A DNA stretch of 64,000 nucleotides from Martelella lutilitoris (GTDB lineage: Bacteria > Pseudomonadota > Alphaproteobacteria > Rhizobiales > Rhizobiaceae). The notes under the pieces are model-generated. The model was given only the letters and a program-made list of their open reading frames with translations. It had not been told where the DNA came from and made no database searches. The position numbers were made by a program, and so were the translations under genes. This document shows positions 12,755 through 22,365 of this stretch, piece by piece; within the stretch, counting starts at the first letter, position 1, and every line of letters starts with the position of its first letter. The stretch lies in NCBI RefSeq assembly GCF_005924265.1, contig NZ_VCLB01000005.1, forward strand, positions 186,001 to 250,000. Direction: 5' to 3'.

Positions 12755-15190
12755 TCACAGATAGTTTCGGGCTAGACAGTCGGAAAGCGCCTCGAAATCG
12801 CGTTCCAGCGTCATGTAATAATCGGTCGACACCGTTTCGGCGGTCATCACCGCGAGGCCGGACTGCACCCGCATCGTCTCGCGGTGCAGCGGCGACATCT
12901 GCGTCGGGTAGCCGTGGTCGGGCAGTTTCTCGACCTCGGCGAGGATCTGGTTCAGCTGGAACAGCACGGAGCGCGGATTGAGCGGATCGAGCGCCAGGAG
13001 ATCGGTGATCGTCAGGTGATCGGTATAGACATTGTAGTGGCGGCGGTGGGTCATCACGTTGTCGCCGATCTCCAGCAGCATGTCGAGCGCGCCGTCGGGC
13101 ACATCCTCGCCGGAAAGCTCGCCCAGAAGCCGGGTCATGTGCAGGCCGCGTTCCAGATAGCGGCCGATCGAGAGAAAACGCCAGCCCGTGGAACGGTACA
13201 TGTTTTCGTGCACCAGACCGGCAAATCCGGCAAGCTTGCGCAGCAGCACGGTCACGGCATGGGCGGCGTCATCGCCGGGCTTGACCCGGTCGACGAAGCG
13301 TCGCGCGGTCTTCGACAGGTCGTTCAGCGCCAGCCAGCCATCGGGCGAGAAGCGGTCGCGGATATTGCCGGCGGAATAGACGGCGCTGTCGATATCGCGC
13401 AGGAGGCTCGGCGGCAGGGCAGCCTCGGAAAGGTCGAGGCCGATCTGGTCGAGATAGGCTTCCACCCGCGTCAGAAGCGCCTGGCCGCGATCGTCCACCT
13501 CGGCAAAACGGCCGTGCCAGGCGCGCAGGATGCGCAGATTGCCTTCCGCGCGCTCGATATAGCGGCCAAGCCAGAACAGGTTGTCGGCGGCCCGGCTTGG
13601 CAGGTTTGCCGGCTTGTTGCGCGGGATGCGGCTTTCCTGCGTCAAAAGCGTCGGGCGCGCGACCGGCGTCTGGCTCACGACCCAGACGTCCGCAGCTCTG
13701 CCGCCTGACTGCATGGCGATCGCGGCCACGTCATCGGAAGAGCCGATGCGGGCGAAACCGCCGGGCATCAACTTCCAGCCGTCGCGGGTGCGGGCGGCGA
13801 AGACGCGCAGCGAGAAGGGGTGCGGCGCCAGCTTGCCGTCGATGAAGGCGGGCGCGGTCGACAGTTTGACCGCTTCCTGGCCGACGAGCCAGGGGCCGCG
13901 CTTGTCGAGCCAGCGCGCAACCGAACCGGGTTTGCGCGCGCGCAACCGCTCGCCGGTGAAGGATTGCCCGGAATCATCAAAGAACGGCATGCGCGAATAG
14001 GCCGGGCCGATCAGCATCTGGTCGAGATTTTCGGCCACGTGGCGACGCTCGTTTTCCTGGCCGCACCACCATGTGGCGATGGACGGGATCTTCAGCTCCT
14101 CGTTCAGCAGGCGACGCGACAGCGCCGGCAGGAAGGCGAGCAGCGCGCGGGTCTCGACCATGCCCGAGCCAAGCGCATTGACCATGGTGAGATTGCCGGC
14201 CCTGATGGCGCTGACGAGGCCGGGCGTGCCGATGCGCGAATTCGGGTTGAGTTCAAGCGGATCGGTGAAGCCGGCGTCAAGACGGCGCCACAGCACGCTG
14301 ACCGGCATCGGTCCGGCCACGGTGCGCACCATCACCCGGTCGTTGACGACGATCAGGTCCTCGCCTTCCAGAAGCGAGATGCCGAGATAGCGGGCGATAT
14401 AGGCGTGTTCGTAATAGGTCTCGTTGGCCGGCCCCGGCGTCAGCACGCCGATGCGGCCCTCATTGCCGGCCGGATCGCCCTGCAGCGCATCGCGGAAAGC
14501 GCCGAAGAAGGAGGCGACGCGGCGGACATGCATGTCGCCGTAAATGCCGGAAAAGGCGCGCGAGGCGGCAACCCGGTTTTCCAGCGCGAAGCCGGCGCCC
14601 GAGGGCGCCTGGGCGCGATCGGCCAGCACCCACCACTTGCCGTCCGGCCCGCGCCCGACCTCGAAGGAGACAAAGTGTAGGTAATGGCCGCCGGGCGGAT
14701 CGATGCCGACGAGCGGTCGCAGAAATTCGGTATTGGAGGCGACCAGCGCCGGCGGGATGAAACCCTCGGCGACAAGCCGGTTCTCGCCGTAGAAATCGGC
14801 CATCATCGCTTCCAGAAGATCGGCTCGCTGCTTCAACCCGTCGGCGAGTCCCTGCCATTCGTCATCGTCGATGATCACCGGAATGTGGGAAAAGGGCCAG
14901 GCGCGGGCGTCATCCTGCCCGTCATAGGCGCGGTAGAACACGCCGGCATCGCGCAGATAACGGTCGGCGCGGGCAAACCGCTCGGAAAGCTCGGACGCCG
15001 TCATGCCGGAAAGCGCGTTGACGAAGGGCTGCCAGACCGGACGCACCTTTCCCCCGGCGTCGACCATCTCGTCTGGCACGCCGTTAAGGGGAACGTAGTC
15101 CCGGGCGTTCCAGGCGATGGCGGGTTCCGCCTCGTGGTCCTCGTCAGCCATATGCTTGTCGGCGGAAATATCCGCCTTCGGTTCTGCCAT
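12755..15190 (-). CDS. Circularly permuted ATP-grasp / alpha-E fusion protein
   Basis: The first ~470 residues match circularly permuted type 2 ATP-grasp proteins (stretches such as GVPDEMVDAGGKVRPVWQ, RVMVRTVAGPMPVSVLWRR, and NSRIGTPGLVSAIRAGNL). The C-terminal ~300 residues match the alpha-helical alpha-E domain, starting near SRAADNLFWLGRYIERAEG. ATP-grasp enzymes form amide or ester bonds through acyl-phosphates, so a peptide ligase is plausible but no substrate is known. I chose the ATG at 15190 (MAEPKAD, 811 residues) because CAGGAAG precedes it; an upstream GTG at 15262 (835 residues) has no ribosome binding site but cannot be excluded. It lies between the two transglutaminase genes. 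Confidence 0.85.
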   Translation of the reverse strand: MAEPKADISADKHMADEDHEAEPAIAWNARDYVPLNGVPDEMVDAGGKVRPVWQPFVNALSGMTASELSERFARADRYLRDAGVFYRAYDGQDDARAWPFSHIPVIIDDDEWQGLADGLKQRADLLEAMMADFYGENRLVAEGFIPPALVASNTEFLRPLVGIDPPGGHYLHFVSFEVGRGPDGKWWVLADRAQAPSGAGFALENRVAASRAFSGIYGDMHVRRVASFFGAFRDALQGDPAGNEGRIGVLTPGPANETYYEHAYIARYLGISLLEGEDLIVVNDRVMVRTVAGPMPVSVLWRRLDAGFTDPLELNPNSRIGTPGLVSAIRAGNLTMVNALGSGMVETRALLAFLPALSRRLLNEELKIPSIATWWCGQENERRHVAENLDQMLIGPAYSRMPFFDDSGQSFTGERLRARKPGSVARWLDKRGPWLVGQEAVKLSTAPAFIDGKLAPHPFSLRVFAARTRDGWKLMPGGFARIGSSDDVAAIAMQSGGRAADVWVVSQTPVARPTLLTQESRIPRNKPANLPSRAADNLFWLGRYIERAEGNLRILRAWHGRFAEVDDRGQALLTRVEAYLDQIGLDLSEAALPPSLLRDIDSAVYSAGNIRDRFSPDGWLALNDLSKTARRFVDRVKPGDDAAHAVTVLLRKLAGFAGLVHENMYRSTGWRFLSIGRYLERGLHMTRLLGELSGEDVPDGALDMLLEIGDNVMTHRRHYNVYTDHLTITDLLALDPLNPRSVLFQLNQILAEVEKLPDHGYPTQMSPLHRETMRVQSGLAVMTAETVSTDYYMTLERDFEALSDCLARNYL

Positions 15191-15390
15191 CGCGAGCGCT
15201 TCCTGCCGCCCATTGTCAAAGACCCCGGCCGCTGATGCGGGGAGGGATCCCGTGTCCGCCACAAATCGGTTCGGTCGGGCGGGTTCGTGCCGCCCGTCTG
15301 CCGGCGCGGGAGCATCGGGCGAATGGACCTCGATGCTCCAACTGTCTTCTCTGACGCAAACTCAGGCAATTGACCCGATTGCGGACGGGC

Positions 15391-18300
15391 TCAAAGCCCT
15401 GCCGGGCGCCTGAGATCCAGCGTCAGCGGGAACTCCGGCGACGGCGTTTCGCTGAACACCGAATAGCCGCCGGCAGTGTGCCCGGAGGCCTCGAAGCGCG
15501 CAAGCCGTCTTGCCTCCGCCTCGTTGCCGTTGACCGGGAAGGTCTCATAGTTCCGCCCGCCGGGATGCGCAACATGATAAATGCAACCACCGACCGATCG
15601 CGCCGACCATGTGTCGTAAATGTCGAAGGTGAGCGGCGAGTTGACCGGCAGCACCGGATGCAGGCCCGAGGCCGGCTGCCAGGCCTTGAAACGCACGCCC
15701 GCCACCGAAACGCCGTTGGTTCCGGTCGGCTTCATCGGTACCTTGCGACCGTTGCAGGTGACGATGTAGCGCTCCGGGGCCTGGGTCTCAAGCCGCACCT
15801 GAAGCCGCTCGACGGAGGAATCGACATAGCGCACCGTGCCGCCGGGGGCGCCCTGTTCGCCCATGACGTTCCAGGGTTCGAGCGCTTGCCTCAACTCCAG
15901 CTTGTTGCCTTCATATTCGACCTCGCCGAAGAAGGGGAAGCGGAACTGCAATTGCGCCTCGAACCATTCGGGGCGAAACTCCAGCCCGTTTTCTTTGAGG
16001 TCCTGCAGCACGTCCATGAAATCCTGCCAGATGTAATGCGGCAGCATGAAGCGGTCGGCAAGCGCCGTGCCCCAGCGGACGAACTTGCCTTCCAGCGGGT
16101 TCTTCCAGAAGCGGGCAAGCAGCGCCCGCACCAGCAATTGCTGCGCAAGGTTCATGCGTGCATTCGGCGGCATTTCGAAGCCGCGGAACTCGACAAGGCC
16201 GAGCCGGCCGGTCGGCCCGTCCGGCGAGAACAGCTTGTCGATGCAGATCTCGGCGCGGTGCGTATTGCCGGTGACGTCGATCAGCAGGTTGCGGAACAGC
16301 CGGTCGACCAGCCACGGCAGCGGCGGCATAATACCGGACTTTGGATGCGGGATCTGCGCCATCGCCGTTTCAAGCTCATAGAGCGCGTCGTGCCGGGCTT
16401 CGTCGATGCGCGGCGCCTGGCTGGTGGGGCCGATGAACAGGCTCGAGAACAGGTAGGAGAGCGAGGGGTGACGCTGCCAGTGCAGCACCACGCTCTTCAA
16501 CAGGTCCGGACGTCTGAGGAAGGGGCTATCGCCCGGATTGGCCCCGCCGACCACGACGTGGTTGCCGCCGCCGGTGCCGGTGTGGCGTCCGTCGATCATG
16601 AACTTGTCGGCGCCAAGCCGCGTCATCCGGGCCTCCTCGTAGAGCGCGGTCGTCGTCTCCACGCACTCCTTCCAGTTGGCGGCGGGATGGACGTTGACCT
16701 CGATGACGCCGGGGTCGGGCGCCACGCGGATGACATTGATGCGCTCGTCATGCGGCGGCGGATAGCCTTCTATGTGGACAGGAAGGCCGAGCTTCTCGGC
16801 CGCGCGCTCGGCCGAAGCGATCAGGTCGAGATATTCCTCGAGCGTCACCGTCGGCGGCATGAAGATGCAGAGCCTGCCGTCGCGCGGCTCGATCGAGATC
16901 GCCGTGCGCACATGACCGCCGATCGACGCGCCGGAGGCCGGCATGGCCGGCTGCGGGCTTTCCTCGAAGGGCGTGAAGCTTGCCTGCGGCAGCGGCCGGC
17001 CCTCGTCGCGCCTGTAGTCGGGCAGGGGCTCGCGCCTGACGGAGGGGTCGAGCGGATTGATGAAAGGGTACTGCGCCTGCGGGATCCAGGCGAGCGAATC
17101 GAGCGGCAGGCGGAAGCCGACCGGGCTGTCGCCGGGAATAAGGTAGATGCGCCCGCGCCGCGTCGTCCATTTCTCCGAAACCCAGGTGAGGCCGGAGGCG
17201 CGGCCCTGCCAGGCCTGAACCGGAAGGACATAACCCGTCGGCCGCGTCAGCCCGCGCTCGAACACCTTGGCGATGCGGGCGCGGTCCTCGGCGTTCTTCA
17301 GCTTCGAATTGGACGGATCGACGTTTTCCGGCAAATTGCCCTCGCGGATCAGCCACTCGGCCGGGTCCTCGAAGGCGGGGGTGACGAGTTCGGGATCGAC
17401 ATCGAGTTCGTTGGCGATCGCCTGCAGCAGACGGCCGGCATCATTCTCGTCGACCTTGATCTCGCGCTTTTCCTCGGCGATCAGGTCCTGGTTGTTCCAG
17501 ATCGGCACGTCGTCCTTGCGCCAGTAGAGCGAGAAGGTCCAGCGCGGCAGGCTTTCGCCCGGATACCATTTGCCCTGGCCGTAATGCAGGAAGCCGCCGG
17601 GGGCGAAACGCTGCCGCAATCGCCGGATCAATTCGTCCGCAAGGCCGCGCTTGGTCGGGCCGACGGCGCCGGTGTTCCATTCATCGGCCTCGAAATCGTC
17701 GATCGAGACGAAGGTCGGCTCGCCGCCCATGGTGAGCCGCATGTCGGTTTCTTCGAGCAATCGGTCGACCTTGTTGCCGAGCGCGTTGAGCGCCTCCCAG
17801 CTTTCGTCGGAAAACGGCTTGGTGATGCGCGGATGCTCGGCAACGCGCTTGATCGTCATGTCGAAGTCGAAGCTCGTCTCCGCCTTGCCGAAATAGCCGC
17901 CGGTAATCGGCGCGGCGTTGCGGTAGTGCGGCGTGGCGGCCAGTGGAATATGGCTTTCGCCGGTCAGAAGCCCGGAGGTCGCATCAAGCCCGATCCAGCC
18001 CGCGCCGGGCAGGAAGACTTCCGCCCAGGCATGCAGGTCGGTGAAATCATGATCGGTGCCCGACGGCCCGTCGAGCGCCTTCAGATCCGGCTCGAGCTGT
18101 ATCAGATAGCCGGAGACGAAACGGGCGGCGAGACCCATATTGCGCAGGATCTGCACCAGAAGCCAGGCACTGTCGCGGCAGGAGCCGGAGGCCCGCTCCA
18201 GCGTTTCCTCGGGCGTCTGAACGCCGGGCTCCATGCGGATGATGTAATTGACCTCGTGCTGAAGGCGGGCGTTGATGCCGACGATCATGTCGACCGTGCC

Positions 18301-18720
18301 CTGGCCGGGCGAAAGGTCGAGCTTCTTCATGAACGCCTTCAGCCGTGGGCCCATCGGCTCGGGCTTGATGTAGATCGACAGGTCCTCGCGGATCGCCTCG
18401 TCATAGTCGAAGGGGTATTTGGTCGCCTGTTCCTCGACGAAGAAGTCGAAGGGATTGTAGACCGTCATGTCGGCGACGAGATCGACCTCGATCTTGAACT
18501 CGGTGACCGGCTCGGGGAAAACAAAGCGGGCCTGGTAGTTGCCGTAGGGGTCCTGCTGGAGGTTGACGAAGTGGTTCTCCGGCGTGACCTTCAGGGAATG
18601 CGAGATGACCTTGGTCTTCGAATGGGCGGCCGGCTTCAGCCTGATGATCTGCGGTCCGAGATTGACGGGTTGGTCGTATTTGTAGTGGGTAAGGTGGTAA
18701 ATCGCTGCTTTGATTGACAT
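15391..18720 (-). CDS. Transglutaminase-DUF2126 amidoligase-like protein
   Basis: This 1109-residue protein begins with a transglutaminase N-domain and core (about 1-260), with the triad Cys181 (GSCRDSAW), His230 (DLHAWAEVF) and Asp246 (GLDATSG). The rest is DUF2126, entered at MGGEPTF (331-337). DUF2126 has been proposed in comparative work on amidoligases to be a glutamine-synthetase-like carboxylate-amine ligase; the metal-binding residues cannot be assigned by eye with certainty. A protein with a bond-cutting domain and a bond-making domain suggests trimming followed by ligation of a peptide. No signal peptide is present. The next gene, the ATP-grasp/alpha-E fusion, starts 200 bases downstream. 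Confidence 0.88.
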   Translation of the reverse strand: MSIKAAIYHLTHYKYDQPVNLGPQIIRLKPAAHSKTKVISHSLKVTPENHFVNLQQDPYGNYQARFVFPEPVTEFKIEVDLVADMTVYNPFDFFVEEQATKYPFDYDEAIREDLSIYIKPEPMGPRLKAFMKKLDLSPGQGTVDMIVGINARLQHEVNYIIRMEPGVQTPEETLERASGSCRDSAWLLVQILRNMGLAARFVSGYLIQLEPDLKALDGPSGTDHDFTDLHAWAEVFLPGAGWIGLDATSGLLTGESHIPLAATPHYRNAAPITGGYFGKAETSFDFDMTIKRVAEHPRITKPFSDESWEALNALGNKVDRLLEETDMRLTMGGEPTFVSIDDFEADEWNTGAVGPTKRGLADELIRRLRQRFAPGGFLHYGQGKWYPGESLPRWTFSLYWRKDDVPIWNNQDLIAEEKREIKVDENDAGRLLQAIANELDVDPELVTPAFEDPAEWLIREGNLPENVDPSNSKLKNAEDRARIAKVFERGLTRPTGYVLPVQAWQGRASGLTWVSEKWTTRRGRIYLIPGDSPVGFRLPLDSLAWIPQAQYPFINPLDPSVRREPLPDYRRDEGRPLPQASFTPFEESPQPAMPASGASIGGHVRTAISIEPRDGRLCIFMPPTVTLEEYLDLIASAERAAEKLGLPVHIEGYPPPHDERINVIRVAPDPGVIEVNVHPAANWKECVETTTALYEEARMTRLGADKFMIDGRHTGTGGGNHVVVGGANPGDSPFLRRPDLLKSVVLHWQRHPSLSYLFSSLFIGPTSQAPRIDEARHDALYELETAMAQIPHPKSGIMPPLPWLVDRLFRNLLIDVTGNTHRAEICIDKLFSPDGPTGRLGLVEFRGFEMPPNARMNLAQQLLVRALLARFWKNPLEGKFVRWGTALADRFMLPHYIWQDFMDVLQDLKENGLEFRPEWFEAQLQFRFPFFGEVEYEGNKLELRQALEPWNVMGEQGAPGGTVRYVDSSVERLQVRLETQAPERYIVTCNGRKVPMKPTGTNGVSVAGVRFKAWQPASGLHPVLPVNSPLTFDIYDTWSARSVGGCIYHVAHPGGRNYETFPVNGNEAEARRLARFEASGHTAGGYSVFSETPSPEFPLTLDLRRPAGL

Positions 18721-18859
18721 TTTTGTCCTTGCCGGCGGTAAAGGGACCTCCGGAGAGCGCCGGAAATGCCCTTTGATGTTCCCCTGTATTTAGTTCAGGC
18801 GAGTGTGGGCAAAGCACGGGGATAAAGCAAGGGCGATTGCCCGCGGCGCGCGAGATTCC

Positions 18860-18901
18860 GGAGGACGCGGCTGCTCCGGCTGTGGAAGGCGGCCGTCCTC
18901 C
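18860..18901 (-). terminator. Inverted repeat downstream of the 96-residue gene
   Basis: GGAGGACG (18860-18867) is repeated inverted as CGTCCTCC (18894-18901), directly behind the stop of the small gene at 18904. There is no T-run, so it may be an mRNA-stabilising or partial-termination hairpin rather than an intrinsic terminator. Confidence 0.3.
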
Positions 18902-18903
18902 CG

Positions 18904-19194
18904 TCAGCCGGACAGCTTCACGATCGCCACCTCTCCCTCGAGCGCCGTCTGGTAGGCGGAGGCATGGGGCTCCTCGTCCGGGATCTCGGTGATCAGGCCG
19001 ATCTGGTCGAGATCGGCCTCGGCATAGCCTTCGTTGGCCAGCGCGTTCAGCGTGTTGCGCACGGCGGTATCCTCGTCCGGGGCGGCGATGATCACATGCA
19101 CTTCCGCCTCGCCGTTCCATTCGTGGTAGACCTTGCCGGTGATGATGAAGACCATGCGCTCGCCGTCGCTGGTGTAGCCGGGAATAGCGATCAT
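18904..19194 (-). CDS. Conserved-looking small protein of unknown function, 96 residues
   Basis: I do not recognise this protein. It is 96 residues, acidic and soluble in appearance, without a membrane segment or signal peptide, and ends in VAIVKLSG. Alternating short strands and a helix (DEDTAVRNTLNALANEGY) suggest a compact alpha/beta domain. The frame is open upstream to 19320, but AGAGG is placed before the ATG at 19194 and the upstream residues look non-coding. It is the first gene on this strand before the DUF2126 gene, separated by 183 bases that include an inverted repeat, so co-transcription is uncertain. Confidence 0.7.
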   Translation of the reverse strand: MIAIPGYTSDGERMVFIITGKVYHEWNGEAEVHVIIAAPDEDTAVRNTLNALANEGYAEADLDQIGLITEIPDEEPHASAYQTALEGEVAIVKLSG

Positions 19195-19401
19195 GTTTCT
19201 GCCTCTCGTTTCCGTTCGGCCTTTCTTTTCACAAGATGACGGCAATTGAAAGTTGGCTGTCCGGCGATTGACGCGGGCCGGTCTTGAAATCGCCGCCCTT
19301 CGGGGGTAGTGGAAGATCAACCGTGATCACAAGGGACGTGCCGCCAATGATTTCTCACCTGAAGACAGCAAACATACTGGCTTTACGGGAGAACTCTTTT
19401 C

Positions 19402-21027
19402 ATGCACGCGACCATCACGCTTTCCGGCCTGTCCTTCACAACTGCTGACGGCCATTCTCTTTTCAATAATATCGACGCTGTCTTCGGCCCCGGGCTGACC
19501 GGGCTTGTGGGGCGCAACGGCGTGGGCAAGACGACGCTGCTGAAACTGATGGCGGGCGCGATCGCACCGACTTCAGGTGCTGTCTCGGTTGCGGGCCGGC
19601 TGGCGCTCTTTGACCAGTCGGTTCGATCCAGGGACGGCGAGACGCTTGCCGATTGTTTCGCGATCACGGACATGCTGGAGATGATCAGGGAGGCCGGCGA
19701 GGGCAGGGCAAGCGCCGAGACCGTGGGCCGCATCGACTGGCTCGCCGAGGAAAAGGCTGTTGCCGCCCTTTCCCGGTTCGATATTGCCTACCCGCTGACG
19801 ACCCCGCCCTCCCGCCTTTCCGGCGGAGAACTGACGCGGGCGCGGCTTGCGGCGCTCACCCGCGGTGATCCGGACTTCATCCTGCTCGACGAGCCCACCA
19901 ACAATCTCGACGCGGCCGGGCGAAAGCTTCTCATGGACTTTCTTGGCGGTTGGCGCGGCGGAGCGCTGGTCGTCAGCCATGACCGTGAACTGCTGGAGGC
20001 GATGACGGAGATCGCGGAACTGACCAGCCTCGGCATCACGCGCTATGGCGGCAATTACGGCTTCTATGAACGGGAAAAGGCTGCCGAAGTCGAAAACCGC
20101 GAAAGGCGATTGAGCGAAGCGGAGCGAGAGGTACGGCAGGTGTCCGCGGCCGCGCGCCAGCGAGCGGAGCGCAAGGCGCGCACCGACGCAAAGGGGCTTA
20201 AGGCGCGCAAGCGCAAGGACATGCCGAAAATGGTGCTCGACGGCATGAAGGCGCAGGCCGAGGCGACGGCGGCCCGGCAAAACGCGCTCAATGACCGGCA
20301 GGCCGAAAGGGCGGCGGAGGCGCTCAGCGAGGCGAAGGCGCGCCTTGAGGTGGTCGCGCCGTTTGCGATCGCCCTTCCGCCCTCGGGGCTTGCCGCCGGG
20401 CGGCGGGTCCTGAAGGCAGACCGCCTTGCCGGCGGCTATGAAGCCCGAGCGCCGCTCTTTTGCGACCTCTCTTTCGAGATGACCGGCCCCGAGCGCGTGG
20501 CAATCGAAGGCGGCAACGGTGCTGGCAAGTCGACGCTGGTAAAGACGCTCTCGGGCGGGCTGCGGCCGCTCGGCGGAACGGCGGAGATCTGCGTGCCCTT
20601 TGCGCTCTTCGACCAGGCTGTCTCCCTGCTTGATCCGGCGGCGAGCGTCCGAGACAATTTCAGGCGTCTCAACCCGCGTGATGGCGAGAACGCGTGCCGG
20701 GCGGCGCTTGCGCGATTCCGTTTCCGCGCCGACGAGGCTTTGAAACGGGTCGAGACTTTGAGCGGCGGCGAATTGCTGCGGGCGGGACTTGCTGTCGCGA
20801 TCGGCGGAAGCCGACCGGCGCAGCTCCTGATCCTCGACGAGCCGACCAACCATCTCGACCTTGAAAGCCTGGCGACGCTGGAGGCGGGGCTCAACGCCTA
20901 TGACGGCGCGCTCCTCGTTATCAGCCACGACCGCGTGTTTCTGGAGAGAATCGGGATCGCGACGCGGCTCGCGCTTTCAGGCGATGGGCCGATCCGGCGA
21001 CAGAATATTGCGCAAGACTTGTCTTGA
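19402..21027 (+). CDS. ABC-F family ATPase (duplicated ATP-binding cassette)
   Basis: The 541-residue protein has two ABC domains and no membrane segments. Domain 1 has Walker A GRNGVGKT (37-44), signature LSGGE and Walker B FILLDEPTNNLD. Domain 2 has GGNGAGKST, LSGGELLRAG and LLILDEPTNHLD. A charged, helical linker rich in Arg, Lys and Glu joins them. ABC-F proteins bind the ribosomal E site and act in translation or in antibiotic protection. The ATG at 19402 follows GGGAG. It stands just upstream of the str operon on the same strand, which suits a translation role, but a 393-base gap separates them. The exact subfamily cannot be fixed by eye. Confidence 0.88.
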   Translation: MHATITLSGLSFTTADGHSLFNNIDAVFGPGLTGLVGRNGVGKTTLLKLMAGAIAPTSGAVSVAGRLALFDQSVRSRDGETLADCFAITDMLEMIREAGEGRASAETVGRIDWLAEEKAVAALSRFDIAYPLTTPPSRLSGGELTRARLAALTRGDPDFILLDEPTNNLDAAGRKLLMDFLGGWRGGALVVSHDRELLEAMTEIAELTSLGITRYGGNYGFYEREKAAEVENRERRLSEAEREVRQVSAAARQRAERKARTDAKGLKARKRKDMPKMVLDGMKAQAEATAARQNALNDRQAERAAEALSEAKARLEVVAPFAIALPPSGLAAGRRVLKADRLAGGYEARAPLFCDLSFEMTGPERVAIEGGNGAGKSTLVKTLSGGLRPLGGTAEICVPFALFDQAVSLLDPAASVRDNFRRLNPRDGENACRAALARFRFRADEALKRVETLSGGELLRAGLAVAIGGSRPAQLLILDEPTNHLDLESLATLEAGLNAYDGALLVISHDRVFLERIGIATRLALSGDGPIRRQNIAQDLS

Positions 21028-21420
21028 AAGCCGTCAATATTGCCGGATGCGGCATGGCCGTCTGCAAAGGCGGCGCTTGAGGCCCGGAGATTCCAGAATT
21101 TCGGGGCTTTGGGCTTGACGGCATTAACCGAAATGAGTATGTCGGCGCCAACAGAACCCATGTGAGGCATGGTCGTTCGGGAAGCCAAATGTCCCGGAGT
21201 TCACCTCAGACTAGGTTCTCATACAGCACGTTGAAGATCAAATGCTGCACGCATGACGCGGCAAGGCGCCTGTGTCCTCTGCTTTAAGGTCCATCTGCCG
21301 GGAAGGCGGGTCGGGCCGTGCTTGTGCGCATATAGACGCTGAAAGTGCTTCTGTTCGCCGGTGACGGCATTGAAATGCCCCATAAGGGCGACGAGACACG
21401 AATTCTAAAGGGATGGGTAT
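21028..21420 (+). other. Intergenic region before the str operon
   Basis: These 393 bases contain no convincing gene. They should hold the promoter and leader of rpsL-rpsG-fusA-tuf. In many alphaproteobacteria rpoC ends near this point instead. Confidence 0.6.
21115..21143 (+). promoter_or_regulatory. rpsLp: Candidate sigma-70 promoter for the str operon
   Basis: TTGACG at 21115-21120, extended by an upstream C to CTTGAC, is followed by a 17-base spacer and TATGTC at 21138-21143. The -35 agrees well with the CTTGAC element favoured in rhizobia. It would give a leader of roughly 270 bases. Confidence 0.45.
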
Positions 21421-21792
21421 ATGCCTACCGTAAACCAACTGATCCGCAAGCCGCGCCAGCCTCAGGTCAAGCGGAACAAGGTTCCCGCGCTGGAACAGAA
21501 CCCGCAGAAGCGCGGCGTCTGCACGCGCGTCTACACCACGACGCCGAAGAAGCCGAACTCGGCTCTTCGTAAGGTTGCCAAGATCCGCCTGACCAATGGC
21601 TTCGAAGTCATCGGCTACATTCCGGGTGAAGGCCACAATCTGCAGGAACACTCCGTCGTCATGATTCGCGGCGGCCGCGTCAAGGACTTGCCGGGTGTGC
21701 GTTACCACATCATTCGCGGCGTTCTCGACACGCAGGGCGTCAAGAACCGTAAGCAGCGCCGTTCGAAGTACGGTGCGAAGCGTCCGAAGTAA
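21421..21792 (+). CDS. rpsL: 30S ribosomal protein S12
   Basis: The protein has 123 residues and sits at the decoding centre. The loop [11 protein letters not shown] with Lys43 and Lys44 and the loop [13 protein letters not shown] with Lys88 are wild type at the positions where streptomycin-resistance changes usually occur. AAAGGGA precedes the start. It is the first gene of the str operon, 75 bases before rpsG. Confidence 0.98.
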   Translation: MPTVNQLIRKPRQPQVKRNKVPALEQNPQKRGVCTRVYTTTPKKPNSALRKVAKIRLTNGFEVIGYIPGEGHNLQEHSVVMIRGGRVKDLPGVRYHIIRGVLDTQGVKNRKQRRSKYGAKRPK

Positions 21793-21855
21793 TTCGGTTT
21801 TCATTTTTCTGGCGCTGCGCGAGGTTCTCCGCGTTTTAAGCGCCGCAACTGTTGA

Positions 21856-22338
<483 letters not shown>

Positions 22339-22365
22339 TTCAGATACGAGGGAAGGCCTGATATC

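Noticed and set aside
15370-18717. A 1115-codon plus-strand open frame opposite the DUF2126 gene
   Set aside because: It mirrors the real gene with no recognisable domain; long antisense frames are expected in high-GC DNA. The minus-strand protein has complete domains.
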